From assembly GCF_000003815.2 (NCBI RefSeq), contig NC_049980.1:29619818-29683817 (forward strand): 64,000 nt of DNA, written 5' to 3'. The translations under genes were made by a program, and so were the position numbers. The notes under the pieces were generated by a model that was given only the letters and a program-made list of their open reading frames with translations, did not search any database and was not told the DNA's origin. The stretch comes from Branchiostoma floridae. Lineage: Eukaryota > Chordata > Leptocardii > Amphioxiformes > Branchiostomatidae. This document shows positions 44,001 through 55,288 of this stretch, one piece after another. How positions within the stretch are numbered: the stretch's first letter is position 1; every line of letters starts with the position of its first letter.

Positions 44001-45691
44001 TGGTCCTTCAGTTTCTGGGTAATGTGCTGAAGGACCTAGCCCAGATGGAGTCGTACCTCATGGCGGAGTGTGGCGACCTGGAGTGGACCTCGGCCAGGTT
44101 CCCTTTCCTGACGACTGGACCTGCCACAGGTGGGCACATACACCTTCCTAATAACCCCTTCACGTTGTCGACGAGTAGCCTCTACAAGGCTACGTGGATC
44201 GGTGGTCTAATTATGATTCTACTCGGCCGGCTGACTCCCCTATCGTACTATTGACTCTATTTGTCCAACTTCTACAATTAGATCACCGATCCACGTAGCC
44301 TGGTAGAGGCTAGTCGACGAGCATCGGCCGTACTTCTTGATTGCTGGAAGGTCGGCCGATTTTAGATAGATAGATAGATGGTGTTTATTGAGGTATCGCA
44401 GTATCTTTCTGCACTGAATTACATCCAAGTTACAAACGATACAAATAATCTAGATACAAAAATAAAATTTTGCGCAGTCATATACAAACTATAAATAGAA
44501 ATACATAGAAGGAGTTACTCAAAGAATTCTACACAGTTATATAAAAACTAGACTTCGGTACTATTACTATATATAAGTTAAAAACAGGACATTCCTCTTA
44601 GAGCAGGGCAGTGACATAGTACATAATAGCTGCCTCAAACTTTTATCAAATTGTATCAAACTGTCGATCTTAAAATTGATCGACAGAGGGTCGCGCGTAT
44701 TTTTCCCCTGTCACACTGAGCGAGTCTTGGGCGATAACCTGGGAATACATTTCATGGTCGGTACCTATAACCACCGCATAAATGACCTCGCTACGCTCTG
44801 TCGTTCATTCGGAGGTTATAGGAACCGACCATGGATTATGGCACCGTACACACTTCAGGGCGGGTCATTAACCCTTCATAAGGTTTTATTGCAAATTCAT
44901 GCCCATGGGGCTAATTGCATTTGAAAAAAAAAAAACATGAAGTGATTGAAAACAGGTAAATAATCTAAATTCTAACATATTGAGATTTACTGATTATATG
45001 TACATACAGAATATCGAATACGACCCTAAACCTACATTACTATTGCGACTTAATGTCTACACAGAGTTACCATTTGTGGAAAATGAAGATGCGGTGCAAG
45101 TCCACGGCAGTCAACGCTGCCGCGTGGCGCATGGGGATGTCGCAAGGTAAGGCATGTTCGGGCAAAACCTTGGGTTCGCGCGCGCGCGCTCGTGCGTGCG
45201 TGTGTGTGTGTGTTTGTGCAAGGACATTCTATCTGATATAACGTCCTTGGTTTGTGTGCGTGCGTACGTGTGTGTGTGTGTGTTTGTGCGTGCATGTGTG
45301 TGTGTGTTTGCGTACGTACGTGTGTGTGTGTGTGTGTGACTGTGTGTTTGTGTGCGTGCATGCGCGTGCGTGTTTGTGTGTTTGTGTGCGTTCGTGTATG
45401 TGTGTGTGTGTGTGTATATATTTCTTCTTGTAGCAATGGCATGACATTGCTACTATTACATATAAAGGGTTATTTCATTGACGGCCATTTTGAATGGCAA
45501 GGCGTTCATTCATTTGTTCGTTCGTTCGTTCAATCATTCATTCATTCATTCATTCATTCATTCATTCATTCATTCATTAATCTATCCATTCATTTATTCC
45601 TCCACGTTGCTTCCGCAGGTTCGTGCTGGCTACGCTGTCGTCCGGCAAGCACAAACGTAAAGCTGTTGCCGTCGCCACTCTCCCGAACTAA
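41035..45691 (+). CDS. NAD(P)-binding reductase, BLVRB-like, copy A, seven exons, 217 aa
   Basis: Exons are 41035-41071, 42573-42676, 42918-43008, 43195-43305, 43974-44129, 45065-45146 and 45619-45691. Phases are consistent and give 217 residues. The protein starts [13 protein letters not shown], whose GASGRNG is the GxxGxxG cofactor loop of atypical SDRs. It continues [52 protein letters not shown] and a FVLATL segment near the end. This order matches the biliverdin-reductase-B/NmrA-like family (about 200 aa, monomeric, cytosolic), which reduces flavins or bilin-like substrates with NADPH. The substrate here is not determinable. The start is fixed by the cofactor loop at the N-terminus. The 5.8 kb foldback element ends 142 bp upstream. 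A conserved AATAAA lies at 46457. Confidence 0.92.
42315..42365. repeat. Poly-G tract and GT repeat in intron 1 of reductase A
   Basis: A run of about 16 G is followed by GTGTGCGCACGCG and (GT)n. It is an assembly-prone site. Confidence 0.8.
43385..43600. mobile_element. Nested small inverted-repeat elements in intron 4 of reductase A
   Basis: TAGTAGAAATTGGACAAATA at about 43409 pairs with ATTTGTCCAATTTCTA at about 43522. GTGGAGCCTGGTAGAGGCTA at the right resembles the 14046-14161 element. Outer TTCAAGTCC / GGACTTGAA repeats flank it (about 43357 and 43583). Copy B lacks this block. Confidence 0.6.
43648..43800 (+). mobile_element. tRNA-derived SINE-like sequence in intron 4 of reductase A
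   Basis: TGGTGTAATGGTTAGAACG resembles an A box, and GGATTCGATATC at 43694-43705 resembles a degenerate B box. CCTTGAGAAAGGTGCTTTAT downstream parallels the 23995-24190 element. Absent from copy B. Confidence 0.55.
44176..44312. mobile_element. 137-bp MITE with 9-bp target duplication
   Basis: 29-bp inverted ends with one mismatch (TAGCCTCTACAAGGCTACGT at the left). They are flanked by GTCGACGAG at 44167-44175 and 44313-44321. Copy B has a single GTCGACGAG at 53947-53955, so the insertion postdates the duplication. It lies in intron 5 of reductase A. Confidence 0.93.
45170..45420. repeat. GT-rich simple repeat, intron 6 of reductase A
   Basis: Interrupted (GT)n and (GCGT)n tracts. The related tract in copy B is 54656-54820. 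Confidence 0.9.
45515..45600. repeat. (ATTC)n simple repeat
   Basis: A (CATT)n run just upstream of the last exon of reductase A. The same position in copy B has expanded into a (CATC)n array. Confidence 0.92.
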
Positions 45692-46824
45692 ACGTTAACA
45701 ACAGCCGTGTTGAAAACGACATAACAACAACAGCGGCGGTGTACCTTCAATTGTTATAATGTCACACTCCACATTTCAATAGGAAAACGTAAACTCAATG
45801 TTCTTGTGATTATTATGAACCACGTCGTTTAAGAAGTCACTATGACATAACCCAACTATCCAACAACCATCAGAAAGCCATCTTTCTCTTAAAATCACAG
45901 AACCCACAAATCGTAGAAAAAGTGGGGCTTCCTCTGCCTCCAAAAGTAAAACCCAACTTGTTTTGATATTGATAACAGCAGTATTCGAATACTAGTAGTC
46001 TATTCTTTCAATGTTAAGCACATGCATGTCTTCTATGTTTCTGCCATGTACTTTCATTATGCGAAGGGTTTACTCCACTAGTTTCTGCCCTATATTGAAA
46101 CATCGCCATTATGTCTGTGTTATAAAGACGTACTTTGATATCATTTACCACACTGTAAAGAAAAGGGTTTGCGCTATCATGATGATATGATGGTACAGAC
46201 ATATAGTTTCTTCTTTCTCCAGCTTTAACAGTGCCTAACACCTGTTGTACACAATAGTTTGCATGCTACAGTGTATAACAGAACAACATTTTGTATCTTC
46301 CTTGAAAACAAAAGCAACAGTAAATAGAAATACAGGCAGAAATCGTATCTTTTTAAGCATATGACCAAAATTGAACTTCTGTGTAAGAGGGGTATTGTAT
46401 ATGGCAAATCATGAACATGAACAGGGAAGACTCTGGGAACGTTAATCAATGATTTTAATAAATACGGTTATGTCAACAATGCCAAGTGTTATCTATCAGT
46501 ATGTTATGGCCTTTAATTTATGCAAATATGTACAGCAAAACATTTAAACTATGAAAACAACATTTGCGTGCAAATGCAGAACATATCCCCCAACGCTATT
46601 TTCCAAACGTGTTGGCCTGGTACGTAAATGTCAGACGGATTCTTATATAAAGCAGATGTTGCTTTTTTGCAGATGCATATTTACAGTATATAAAACATAC
46701 AAACAAACACACAAACAAACAAACAAACCAAGTGTTGGCTGTCTGACAGACAGAGATGCCTACAGAATCTTGGCGATTCCATGCAAAATATATTTGTCAG
46801 TGATCGTGCATGTGTTTGATTCCA

Positions 46825-46890
46825 TTTTACAAAACAAACAAACAAACAAACAAACAAACAAACAAACAAACAAACAAACAAACAAACAAT
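46825..46890. repeat. (CAAA)n simple repeat
   Basis: About 13 AAAC units. The copy B equivalent at 56547-56575 is shorter. Confidence 0.92.
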
Positions 46891-49800
46891 AACCATTGAC
46901 TGACTGACAGAAACAGTTATAATAGCCCGGCGATTGCGATATATTGCTCGGTGATTTACGTGTATGTTGTAGTTTGCGAGGATTTGGAGTTCCTGACAGG
47001 GTCATTTTGGCGGTAGCATTAAAGTGCAAGTCTTTGTCGGTGAATTTATCGATCGAGACAATGTTACTTTGTGAGAAAGATTAGTGGGAACTGAAATCAT
47101 GTGTAGCTTGCTCATGGTCAATTGATCAACATCTTCTCTATTGTGGCCACCTGTCTATAGTGGCCATATTTTTCCAGTCCGTTGAGTGGCCGCTATAGAC
47201 AGGTTTGACTGTATCTAACTTGAGTTTGTGCTATTTGCAAGGCCCATATCTATCCCAATCCCTAGCTACTTTCAAGAGTTTGTCTGAGGAAAGTTTCAGG
47301 ATGCTGAAAATAGCACACTAATGTTTGGCTCTGTGTACCAATCTGTATGTGCTTCATCAACCATAAATGGCATTTCTTTAAAGTATGTATTGTTATTGTA
47401 GAATCTGAATGATCAAAGTATCAAAACAAAGTCACTGTTATAGTTGTTTTTCTACATCATAAGTTGAATCTACATGTACCTTATTACACTAAACAGCAGC
47501 AGTGTATGAATGTGACTTGTTGTCTCATGAGAACATCTTGAAATATGTACATTTGCCACTGCAGCTTGAGTTGTTGACCATTTTGTCTGGCTGAAGAGTT
47601 TTTTGGTAGGCTACTACTTGCTTTCGTACTGTTTACCAACACTGGAAATGTGAAAAATGATGCAAACATGTAGAAAATGAATTGCAAATGTAAGTCTTCA
47701 TGGAGAATTTGAATTTTTGTCACCCAAATTGTACAATATGCCCCTCTATTAAAGACATGTTCACCTGGAGTGCTTTGAGGCTAAGATAAAAAAAAAACAG
47801 TGCCCTGATAGGAAATATAGATGGACCAAACTTCTTAGCTTGAATCTTGCCCAGAAAAGTTTACTTTGATCATGTTTCTATGCTGCATGCATATGACAGA
47901 GTGCTGATGATGTACTATGTAGACTTGTTGACATGTTGCAATATAGCTGGAAGACACATTGTACTTTTATTAGATATAGTAGGTTTAGTAAGCAATATAC
48001 ATGTACTTACAAGTGATTGACAAATTGTGATTGACTAATGGAACTACAGCAGTGCAATGTTTATTCCATTCTAAAAGACTATACACATCTTTCTAGTAAG
48101 TGCAGGCCACAGTCAAACTTCTTGTCTCTTATTTTGTAAGTGTTGTGATGTTAGACTAATTAACTCATGATTGTCAAATGTGAAAATATCTATTATCACA
48201 TCTTCTGATAGTTTGGTTTATGAATTACTTAATATAACGTTACCTTCTGTATTTTTGTCTTGTGCAAAAGAAGATGATTCACTCATTCACATGCACAGAG
48301 TCAATAGGCAGCAATAAAGATTTCAATAACTAACAACTTTGCACCTTTATTTGTTTTTTTTTTCAGTTCTGGTCTTCACAATTTTCTTGTAAACCGTCCA
48401 CATGCCCAGCTGCAATTGTTGCATATACCATATTTTTTCCATGAAAGTACGTGTCCCAATTAAAATACGCACCCTGATTTGGGGCAAGTCTCAGACAAAT
48501 CTGTTAAACGGAAAAGCTAAGTTAAATGGAAAATTTCAAGTAAAGCACGCATCCCTTCTCCACCAAGCTTGAACACATATTGAACTAGATGAATGACGTT
48601 TTGGTGCTTCTTTTTTCCCCAAGTAATTTTGCATAAACCCCCACTGTCTGTTTCTACGAACTACTACATCGCCTACTAACGTTACAAGTTATAAAAACAT
48701 TCAGAATAGCAGAAATGCACATAAACAATATGTATGGTTTTCCTAGACGTGTAGCACCACCTTTCTCCATTTAGGGTCATTTTTCTATTTATCAATGCAA
48801 TAATCTCAAACAACGTACGTAGCCCAACTTTGGCAACAACTTGTAAAGTTTTTTGAAAAGTTTTAAAAAGTGCGTACTTAATTCGAATAAATAGGGTAAG
48901 CAATAAAGGTCTCACGAGCCCGTGTATAGTTTCATTAGGTTGGGTAATCCAATGGCCATTTAAGTTCTCTGAACATAGCCAAGAAATGTTTGCCTTGCTA
49001 CGTTTTAGTGGTCCGGTGTTTCTTCCTCAAGATATTTACTTCCTGCCATTCTACCCCCAAATGCTAGGAGGCGTTGCAGTAGAAGTTGAATGTGCAAATA
49101 TGTAATCTAAGATCCCTTTCGGAGATAGATACGTGCGATTCGAGTTTCCGAACAAATACTTGGTCAAGTGCAAGGCCAAATTCAAGAGCAGTACAGTGTA
49201 CGTAGAGGCTACAGAACACAACAATCGTTTACTAATTCGTGATGAACATTTTACACACATCGGCGCTGTATGAAGAACAAGCAATTAAAGGCACTCATCA
49301 GACAGTCTCTTCCAAAGAGGACTTTTTCCGACACCCGATAATGATGATGTTTCCTGGTGCATTTCTAGTCTCCTTCGCAGACTTCTGGAGTGTCGGTTTC
49401 TAGTTTTTTGGGGGGAACGCTGATTCACGATGTTCAACATGGGCTAAGGCTGAAGGTTCTTTGTGCTGGGAAAGGGAGTTTTGCTGCACCCACTGTGACC
49501 TTAAATACAGACTTAAGAACTGTAACGTCATTTGTTAGGTCAGTTAGGCCTAAATGTTTAAAGAAAGATGATCCATGACCCTGGTTACCGACACTATCTA
49601 TTTTTCAGGACTGTTCTCGAAAACACAACATGGATTTTTCTATGCCTAATACTATATGCGGTACTGTTATATAACCTTTACCAATTTACCAATGAGGTTA
49701 AACTATAACTGTCCCTACTGCCCTACTAACAGGTTGTTTTTGACGCGCGTGTCACCATTGCCCTCGTGGACTGCAGACGCAGCGGCTGGGGACTAGCAGG

Positions 49801-50320
49801 TGCGAGGTATGAATGTCCGAACTGTACTTACAAGTTGTGTAGTCGCTTTTTGTCCTGCCGACAAGACGCGATTTTCGTTGTCGAGCAAAATCGAAACAAT
49901 TCACTTTGTGCTTAAAATGATACATCTCTGTGACGTTGTATATGACAAACGTACCAGAGTAGCAATGGATCCGACACTGCATGTTGTATATACCCTTGTG
50001 TGGCAAACTCTCCATTTTTCTCCCACTTTTGTTAACTGCAAGTTTTCGTCTTTAAAATGACATTTTTTTCGGGTCTTTGTTATCCGAAAAGAAGAAGAAT
50101 GTTACACCACGCTCTCATGACTTGCCAGAGTCATGCGGCTGAGAGATCGCAATGTGTCGAATTGTACTATGTGCCACCTGTTCATTTGGGCCACAAGCGT
50201 TGGTTGTAATGGAAAGATGAACACTTTTGAAATGGTTTGCATGGTTTACACCCTTTTTCTCATGTTTGCATGCCCGTGCCAGTTTCAGGTCATCTCTATC
50301 CAGACGTGCACAACTTTACC

Positions 50321-53300
50321 ATGAGGCTGGCGATACTGGGGGCTTCTGGCCGCAATGGTATGTCTGCTGGCTTTTCACTGTTTAACTTTTTGGGAAAATC
50401 TCAAAAGTCATCTGTACTATAGATAAGGCAGAATTCACCGGGAATTAACGGACCGTTGCAGCTGAAACAGAATCAGAACGAGCGCATAATTAGGTTCATC
50501 AAGCTATCTCTGATATAGTGGACTTGGTTGAGCCCGCCTATTTAGGCCGCTCTATAGATATAGCTGTATTGCAATGTACTTCGTACCATGCCGGTACTGC
50601 ATGATCATACGCGCCTCCTGCAAGGCCTTCCACGAGCGCCGTGGTTAATGGGTATGTGAGTGCTGATGCCGCGAAGGTACATGTCGTAGACCCAATAGTT
50701 TGATATAGATGACATGCTAGACTCAATATGATGATCATGACTTATTCATACCTATAGATATCCATATATGTCTGTTAAATTGTACTGCAAGTAGTTGTTA
50801 TACATGTAGACCTTACGAAAGTCGCTGTACTTTTGTCGTGTCAATAAAGATTTCTTTTGTTCTGTCTGCGCCCGCTAAAAGACACGACCTTTGCCTCATA
50901 AGAACCGGGCCTGAGCCAACTTTGCAGAGTAGCGTCCGTGAGTGTGGCTCGTTCCTCCTACTAAAGGCCCCCTCTCACTTGACGTGCGGCACGCTTGCGG
51001 CATTGCTGCGTTCGTTCACTGCGGCACTGTTGTGTTATTTTCGCCGATTTGTTATAATTCAGATATTGCGCAATACGTAAAAGTGTGACATAGAAGACCA
51101 CAAAATACACAACAAGTAAGAAAATTCGTTCTTTATCTCTGAAATTCGTTGAGCATCTTCCGAACTCAGCAATGCCGCAAGCGTGCCGCACGTCAAGTGA
51201 GAGGGGACCTTAAGCCTGTGGCTGTGATTACACAATCTTTCGCTGGCTTAATGACCCCCTTCTAGGTGGCGGCAACTGTAGGGCCGGTCGCTATAAGCGT
51301 GATTTTAGTCCCTCCGTCCTGAGAAGGAAGTTTGCTTGTTCTTGATAGGACGGACAAAAATGTTATCCTTTCTGTCCCAAAAATCTGAACTTCATTACAT
51401 GATGAAAATGGGTTTGCACCAGCTTAAAATGACAGATTTAACAACCAAAATGACCATCATGATCTACCAAACAGTGAGTGGGACGGAAAAGGATTTAAAG
51501 CTGTTGACATATCCCTGATGGAAAGTTTTCCTTTTCCGCTACGTCTTCCCATTCTATACTTGTTCTAAGCCCATTGCCCTCTGACACACCTTGAATCCGA
51601 GCTTTGTCCGAAGTCCGAAGGTTTCATTGTAAGGAGCACTGCTGCAGAGGTCGTGCCGCGTGATGACCATGTGCTGTGGGGATTTTCCATCAGCCAATGA
51701 GAAGGTGAAGGACCCCCTTCCCGGGACTAGAATACTGTAAATGCATTTAAGTCCGCGGGGACTTAATTTCGCGGCAGCGGGAAAAATGACTTTTCGCGGT
51801 GGATTTAAGTTCGCGGTAACACCATAGACTGCAGTCTAATACCATAATAGAAAAATGTTCGCGGTGGATTTTAGTTAGCGGTGAAGTGGTCACCGCGAAA
51901 ACCGCGAACATTAATCCACCGCGAACATTTCTGCATTTACAGTATTGTCATGTAATCAGTGACCAAGTAATAGTTGGAGGCGCGAGCGAAAGGCAAGGAA
52001 AGCAGATCCACCCACACAACCACCACCTGGTCTCGTGCAAGGATTGGACTGATAAGTCACGCCCGGACCCACAAGGCTAGGGCGACTGAAGAGAAGTTGA
52101 AGTCAATTAGTATTGGTCCTTATACTATATACACCGACTTCGATGGATGAACAACAACAATAATACTATTAATAGTTGGATCCACCCAGCCATGCGGTTC
52201 CCGGGATGTAACAAATTAATGGCCTTTTGTATATCATGAAATATCATGGAAATCTGTCGTTACTTTCTTCAGTTATCCACCTTGAAATTGTAACGTTCAA
52301 CAAATGCGCCCCTGTAGTTCCAGAGCTAGCTGCTAGGGGACCTAAACCTACACCACTCCGGCCGTCCTTACATCATAAGCTATCTGCCAACGTTCTGGTT
52401 CTTGTACCTCTTGTCCTGGACATGCTGTGGTCGTATTCGTATCAATCATCAACATCAAACCATGTCCACAGGCACGGAGCTGACAAAGCAGGCAATGGAA
52501 CAGTGCCATGACGTCACCGCTCTAGTCAGGAGTGAAGAGAAGATGAGGGAAAAGGTCCCGGATGAGAGGCTGAAGGTAAGGAATGGCTGTATCACCCAGC
52601 CCTGATCGGTTGATCAACAAAAATGTCAAACAAAAGGAAGAAATACCAACATGAACTGACCTTTCTGCACCCACTTGTTAACAATCGTTGCATTTATTTA
52701 TCACTTCTATCTTTTTATTCCAAAATTTCTCTGAAAAAAACCCCAACAGAAATCCTTGACCGATTTTACAGGTAGAAATTGTCAACGTGACGTCAGTAGA
52801 ATCTCTCACACGTCACTTCAAAGGAAAGGACGCCGTGGTGTCTGCTCTAGGACATGTTGGAGGTATGTATTAATGGGTCATATATTACCGTACGCTAATG
52901 TGTCGTGTGGTTAGCTATAGAGTGAAGCTCTATCTGATCCGTGAAGAAGACAAGCGTGAACAGATTATCATTCACTCCGTTTTATCCAAACGTTTGCCAG
53001 CTTACCGCAGATTTTACTTCCAGCCGATTGCAATGTAAGTACAGAAACATTTGACTAGAGTTCATGGGACACAAACCTCCGTGAAGCAGTTACGGTGTTT
53101 GTTATGCGGGTTCATGCGTTCAGACCCTCTTTACCGTGAATGACAATTCCTTAAAACCTGTTTCCATTCATGTCCAGGTAATTGTTTATTATTGCACTAG
53201 ACAGTAACTAAGGCAGTGTAGCGAGATGGGGCGCAACCCCTGCTCAGAGAGTATGTCTCAGATTGCCAGTAACTCTATAATTAGACAAACGACAGCCAAT

Positions 53301-54660
53301 TTAACATGGGTGTACCACACCCATTGTTCCTGTCGGCCACGGTACTTTACGTTGAGACCGCATATGTTAGTAGTAGCGACACCTAGCTGCAGCGCGTAAC
53401 AGTACCAGATAGGTGACAGGCTGTCAACGAAACGTCGGTCTTCAATAAACACAAGAGTGCATGTACCATCCATTACAGAACTTAAAGACACCGTGGCCAT
53501 CTTCAGCGAATCCATTAAGGCCATCGTACCTGCTATGAGGAACGCCGGCGTCTGTCGTCTACTTACCTTGTCCGCATGGTACACTTTCGGTAGGCAGCAG
53601 ATTTTAAGTTGTTTTTTTTCTATTTGCCTTTGGACAGACGGGGGCAATGTGGTACTGCACTTTATAAGTTAGTAACTTATAAGTTAGTAACAGTAATCAA
53701 CGTAGCCTACTGCATGTTGACCGTGGACACTGTACGATATGGAAACATTACAGATGACCCCAAAGAGCCGGCGCCTCCGATCGTCCTTCAGCTTCTGGGA
53801 AATGTGCTGAAGGACCTCGCCCACATGGAGTCGTACCTCATGGCGGAGTGTGGCGACCTGGAGTGGACCTCGGCCAGGTTCCCTTCGCTGACGGCAGGAC
53901 CTGCCACAGGTGGGCACATACACCTTCCTGGTAAACCCCTTACATTGTCGACGAGCATCGGCCGTACTTCTTGATCGCTGGAAGATCGGCCGATGTTAGA
54001 TAGATAGATAGATGGTGTTTATTGGGATGTCGCAGTGTCAGAGTTCTTTCTGCACTGAATTACATCCAATTTATAAAGATACAAATTATCTAGATACAAA
54101 AACAAAATTTTGCACAGTCATATACAAACTATAAGTAGTAATACATAGTACATTGTACACCAAGAAGGAGTTATAGAAAAAAACTCTACAGTCTACACAG
54201 TTATATAAAAACTAGACTTCGGTACTATTACTATATATAAGTTAAAAACAGGACATTCCTCTTAGAGCAGGGCAGTGACATAGTACATAATAGCTGCCTC
54301 AAACTTTTATCAAACTGTCGATCTTAAAATTGATTTTAAGATCGACAGAGGGTCGCGCGTATTTTTCGCCTGTCACACTGAGCGAGTCTTGGGCGATAAC
54401 CTGGGAATACATTTCATGGTCGGTTCCTATAACCACCGCATAAATGATCTCAATACGCTCGGTCGTTCATTTGGTGGTTATAGGAACCGACCATGGATTA
54501 ATGCACCGTACACACCTCAGGGAGGGTCATTAACCCTTAATTGTTATATCTACACAGAGTTACCATTTGCTGAAAATGCAGATGCGGTGCAAGTCTACGG
54601 CAGTCAACGCTGCCGCGTGGCGCGAGGAGATGTCGCAAGGTAACCTTGGGTTCGCGCGTG

Positions 54661-54697
<37 letters not shown>

Positions 54698-55288
54698 TGT
54701 GCGTGACTGTGTGTGCGTGTGTGCGTGCGCGCGTGTGTGCGTGCGTGCGTGCGTGTGTGTGCGCGTTCGCGCGCTCGTGTGTGCGTGTATGTGTGTGAGT
54801 GCGCGCGCGCGTGTGTAGATTTCTTCTTGTAGCAATGACATGACATTGTTACTATTACATATAAAGGGTGTTATTTCATTGACAACCATTTCGAATGGCA
54901 AGGCGTTGATTCATTTGTTCGTTCGTTCAGTCATTCATTCATTCATCCATCCATCCGTCCATCCATCCATCCATCCATCCATCCATCCATCCATCCATCC
55001 ATCCATCCATCCATCCATCCATGCATCCATCCATCCATCCATCCATCCATCCATCCATCCATCCATCCATCCATCCATCCATCCATCCATCCATCCATCC
55101 ATCCATTCATCCATCCATCCATACATGCATCCATCCATCCATCTATCCATACATACATACATCCATCCATCCACCCATCCATTCATTCATTCCTTCCTCC
55201 ACGTTGCTTACGCAGGTTCGTGCTGGCTACGCTGTCGTCCGGCAAGTACAAAGGCAAAGCTGTTGCCGTTGCCACTCTCCAGAACTAA
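50321..55288 (+). CDS. NAD(P)-binding reductase, BLVRB-like, copy B, seven exons, 217 aa
   Basis: Exons are 50321-50357, 52472-52575, 52772-52862, 53479-53589, 53754-53909, 54558-54639 and 55216-55288. Their lengths (37, 104, 91, 111, 156, 82 and 73 nt) are identical to copy A. The protein begins [13 protein letters not shown] with the same cofactor loop. By eye it differs from copy A at about 21 of 217 positions. Changes are spread from exon 3 on (TLGHVG to ALGHVG, SSWYTF to SAWYTF, PFLTT to PSLTA, and HKRK to KYKGK near the C-terminus). No frameshift or stop is seen and all splice sites are canonical, so both copies look functional. It keeps the promoter without the foldback insertion. A conserved AATAAA lies at 56189. 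Confidence 0.92.
50962..51212. mobile_element. 251-bp MITE specific to copy B
   Basis: The inverted ends are long and nearly perfect. They start TAAAGGCCCCCTCTCACTTG and end in the complement of TAAGGTCCCCTCTCACTTG, then extend through GACGTGCGGCACGCTTGCGG. Copy A at about 41460 lacks it. It lies in intron 1 of reductase B. Confidence 0.85.
51733..51944. mobile_element. 212-bp MITE with ACTGTAAATGCA ends, copy B only
   Basis: TACTGTAAATGCATTTAAG at the left and the complement TGCATTTACAGTA at the right, with GCGGTGG/CCACCGC-rich arms. The flanking TA could be a TA target duplication as in Tc1/mariner-type MITEs. Copy A has the site without the insert at about 41890. Confidence 0.82.
54411..54497. 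repeat. Hairpin with 23-bp perfect stem
   Basis: CATGGTCGGTTCCTATAACC at 54415 pairs with its complement ending at 54495. The copy A equivalent (44753-44835) has mismatches. It is part of a repeat in intron 5 of both reductases. Confidence 0.7.
54656..54820. repeat. GT-rich simple repeat, intron 6 of reductase B
   Basis: (GT)n with GC and GCGT interruptions. Position equivalent to 45170-45420. Confidence 0.92.
54930..55195. repeat. (CATC)n array
   Basis: About 55-60 CATC units ending shortly before the last reductase B exon. It creates long Ile-His-Pro-Ser frames and, on the other strand, Met-Asp-Gly-Trp frames, which are not genes. Confidence 0.95.

Larger units (their letters stand above)
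28650..46900. repeat. Segmental duplication, copy A
   Basis: Collinear with copy B (47215-56650) in the same orientation, from ATTTGCAAGGCCCAT through the reductase gene to the (CAAA)n tract. Copy A is about twice as long because of insertions: 29029-29242, about 29683-31020, 31350-32678, 35072-40884, 44176-44312 and others. Coding exons differ by about 10% at the protein level, and intronic and intergenic parts diverge more. Confidence 0.9.

Noticed and set aside
45050-45698. Cys/Val-rich and His/Thr-rich frames around 45050-45698
   Set aside because: Created by the (GT)n tract. The real coding content here is reductase A exons 6 and 7 in another frame.
46681-46896. Frames such as CLFVCLFVCLF suggesting a membrane peptide
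   Set aside because: Products of the (CAAA)n/(GTTT)n simple repeat.
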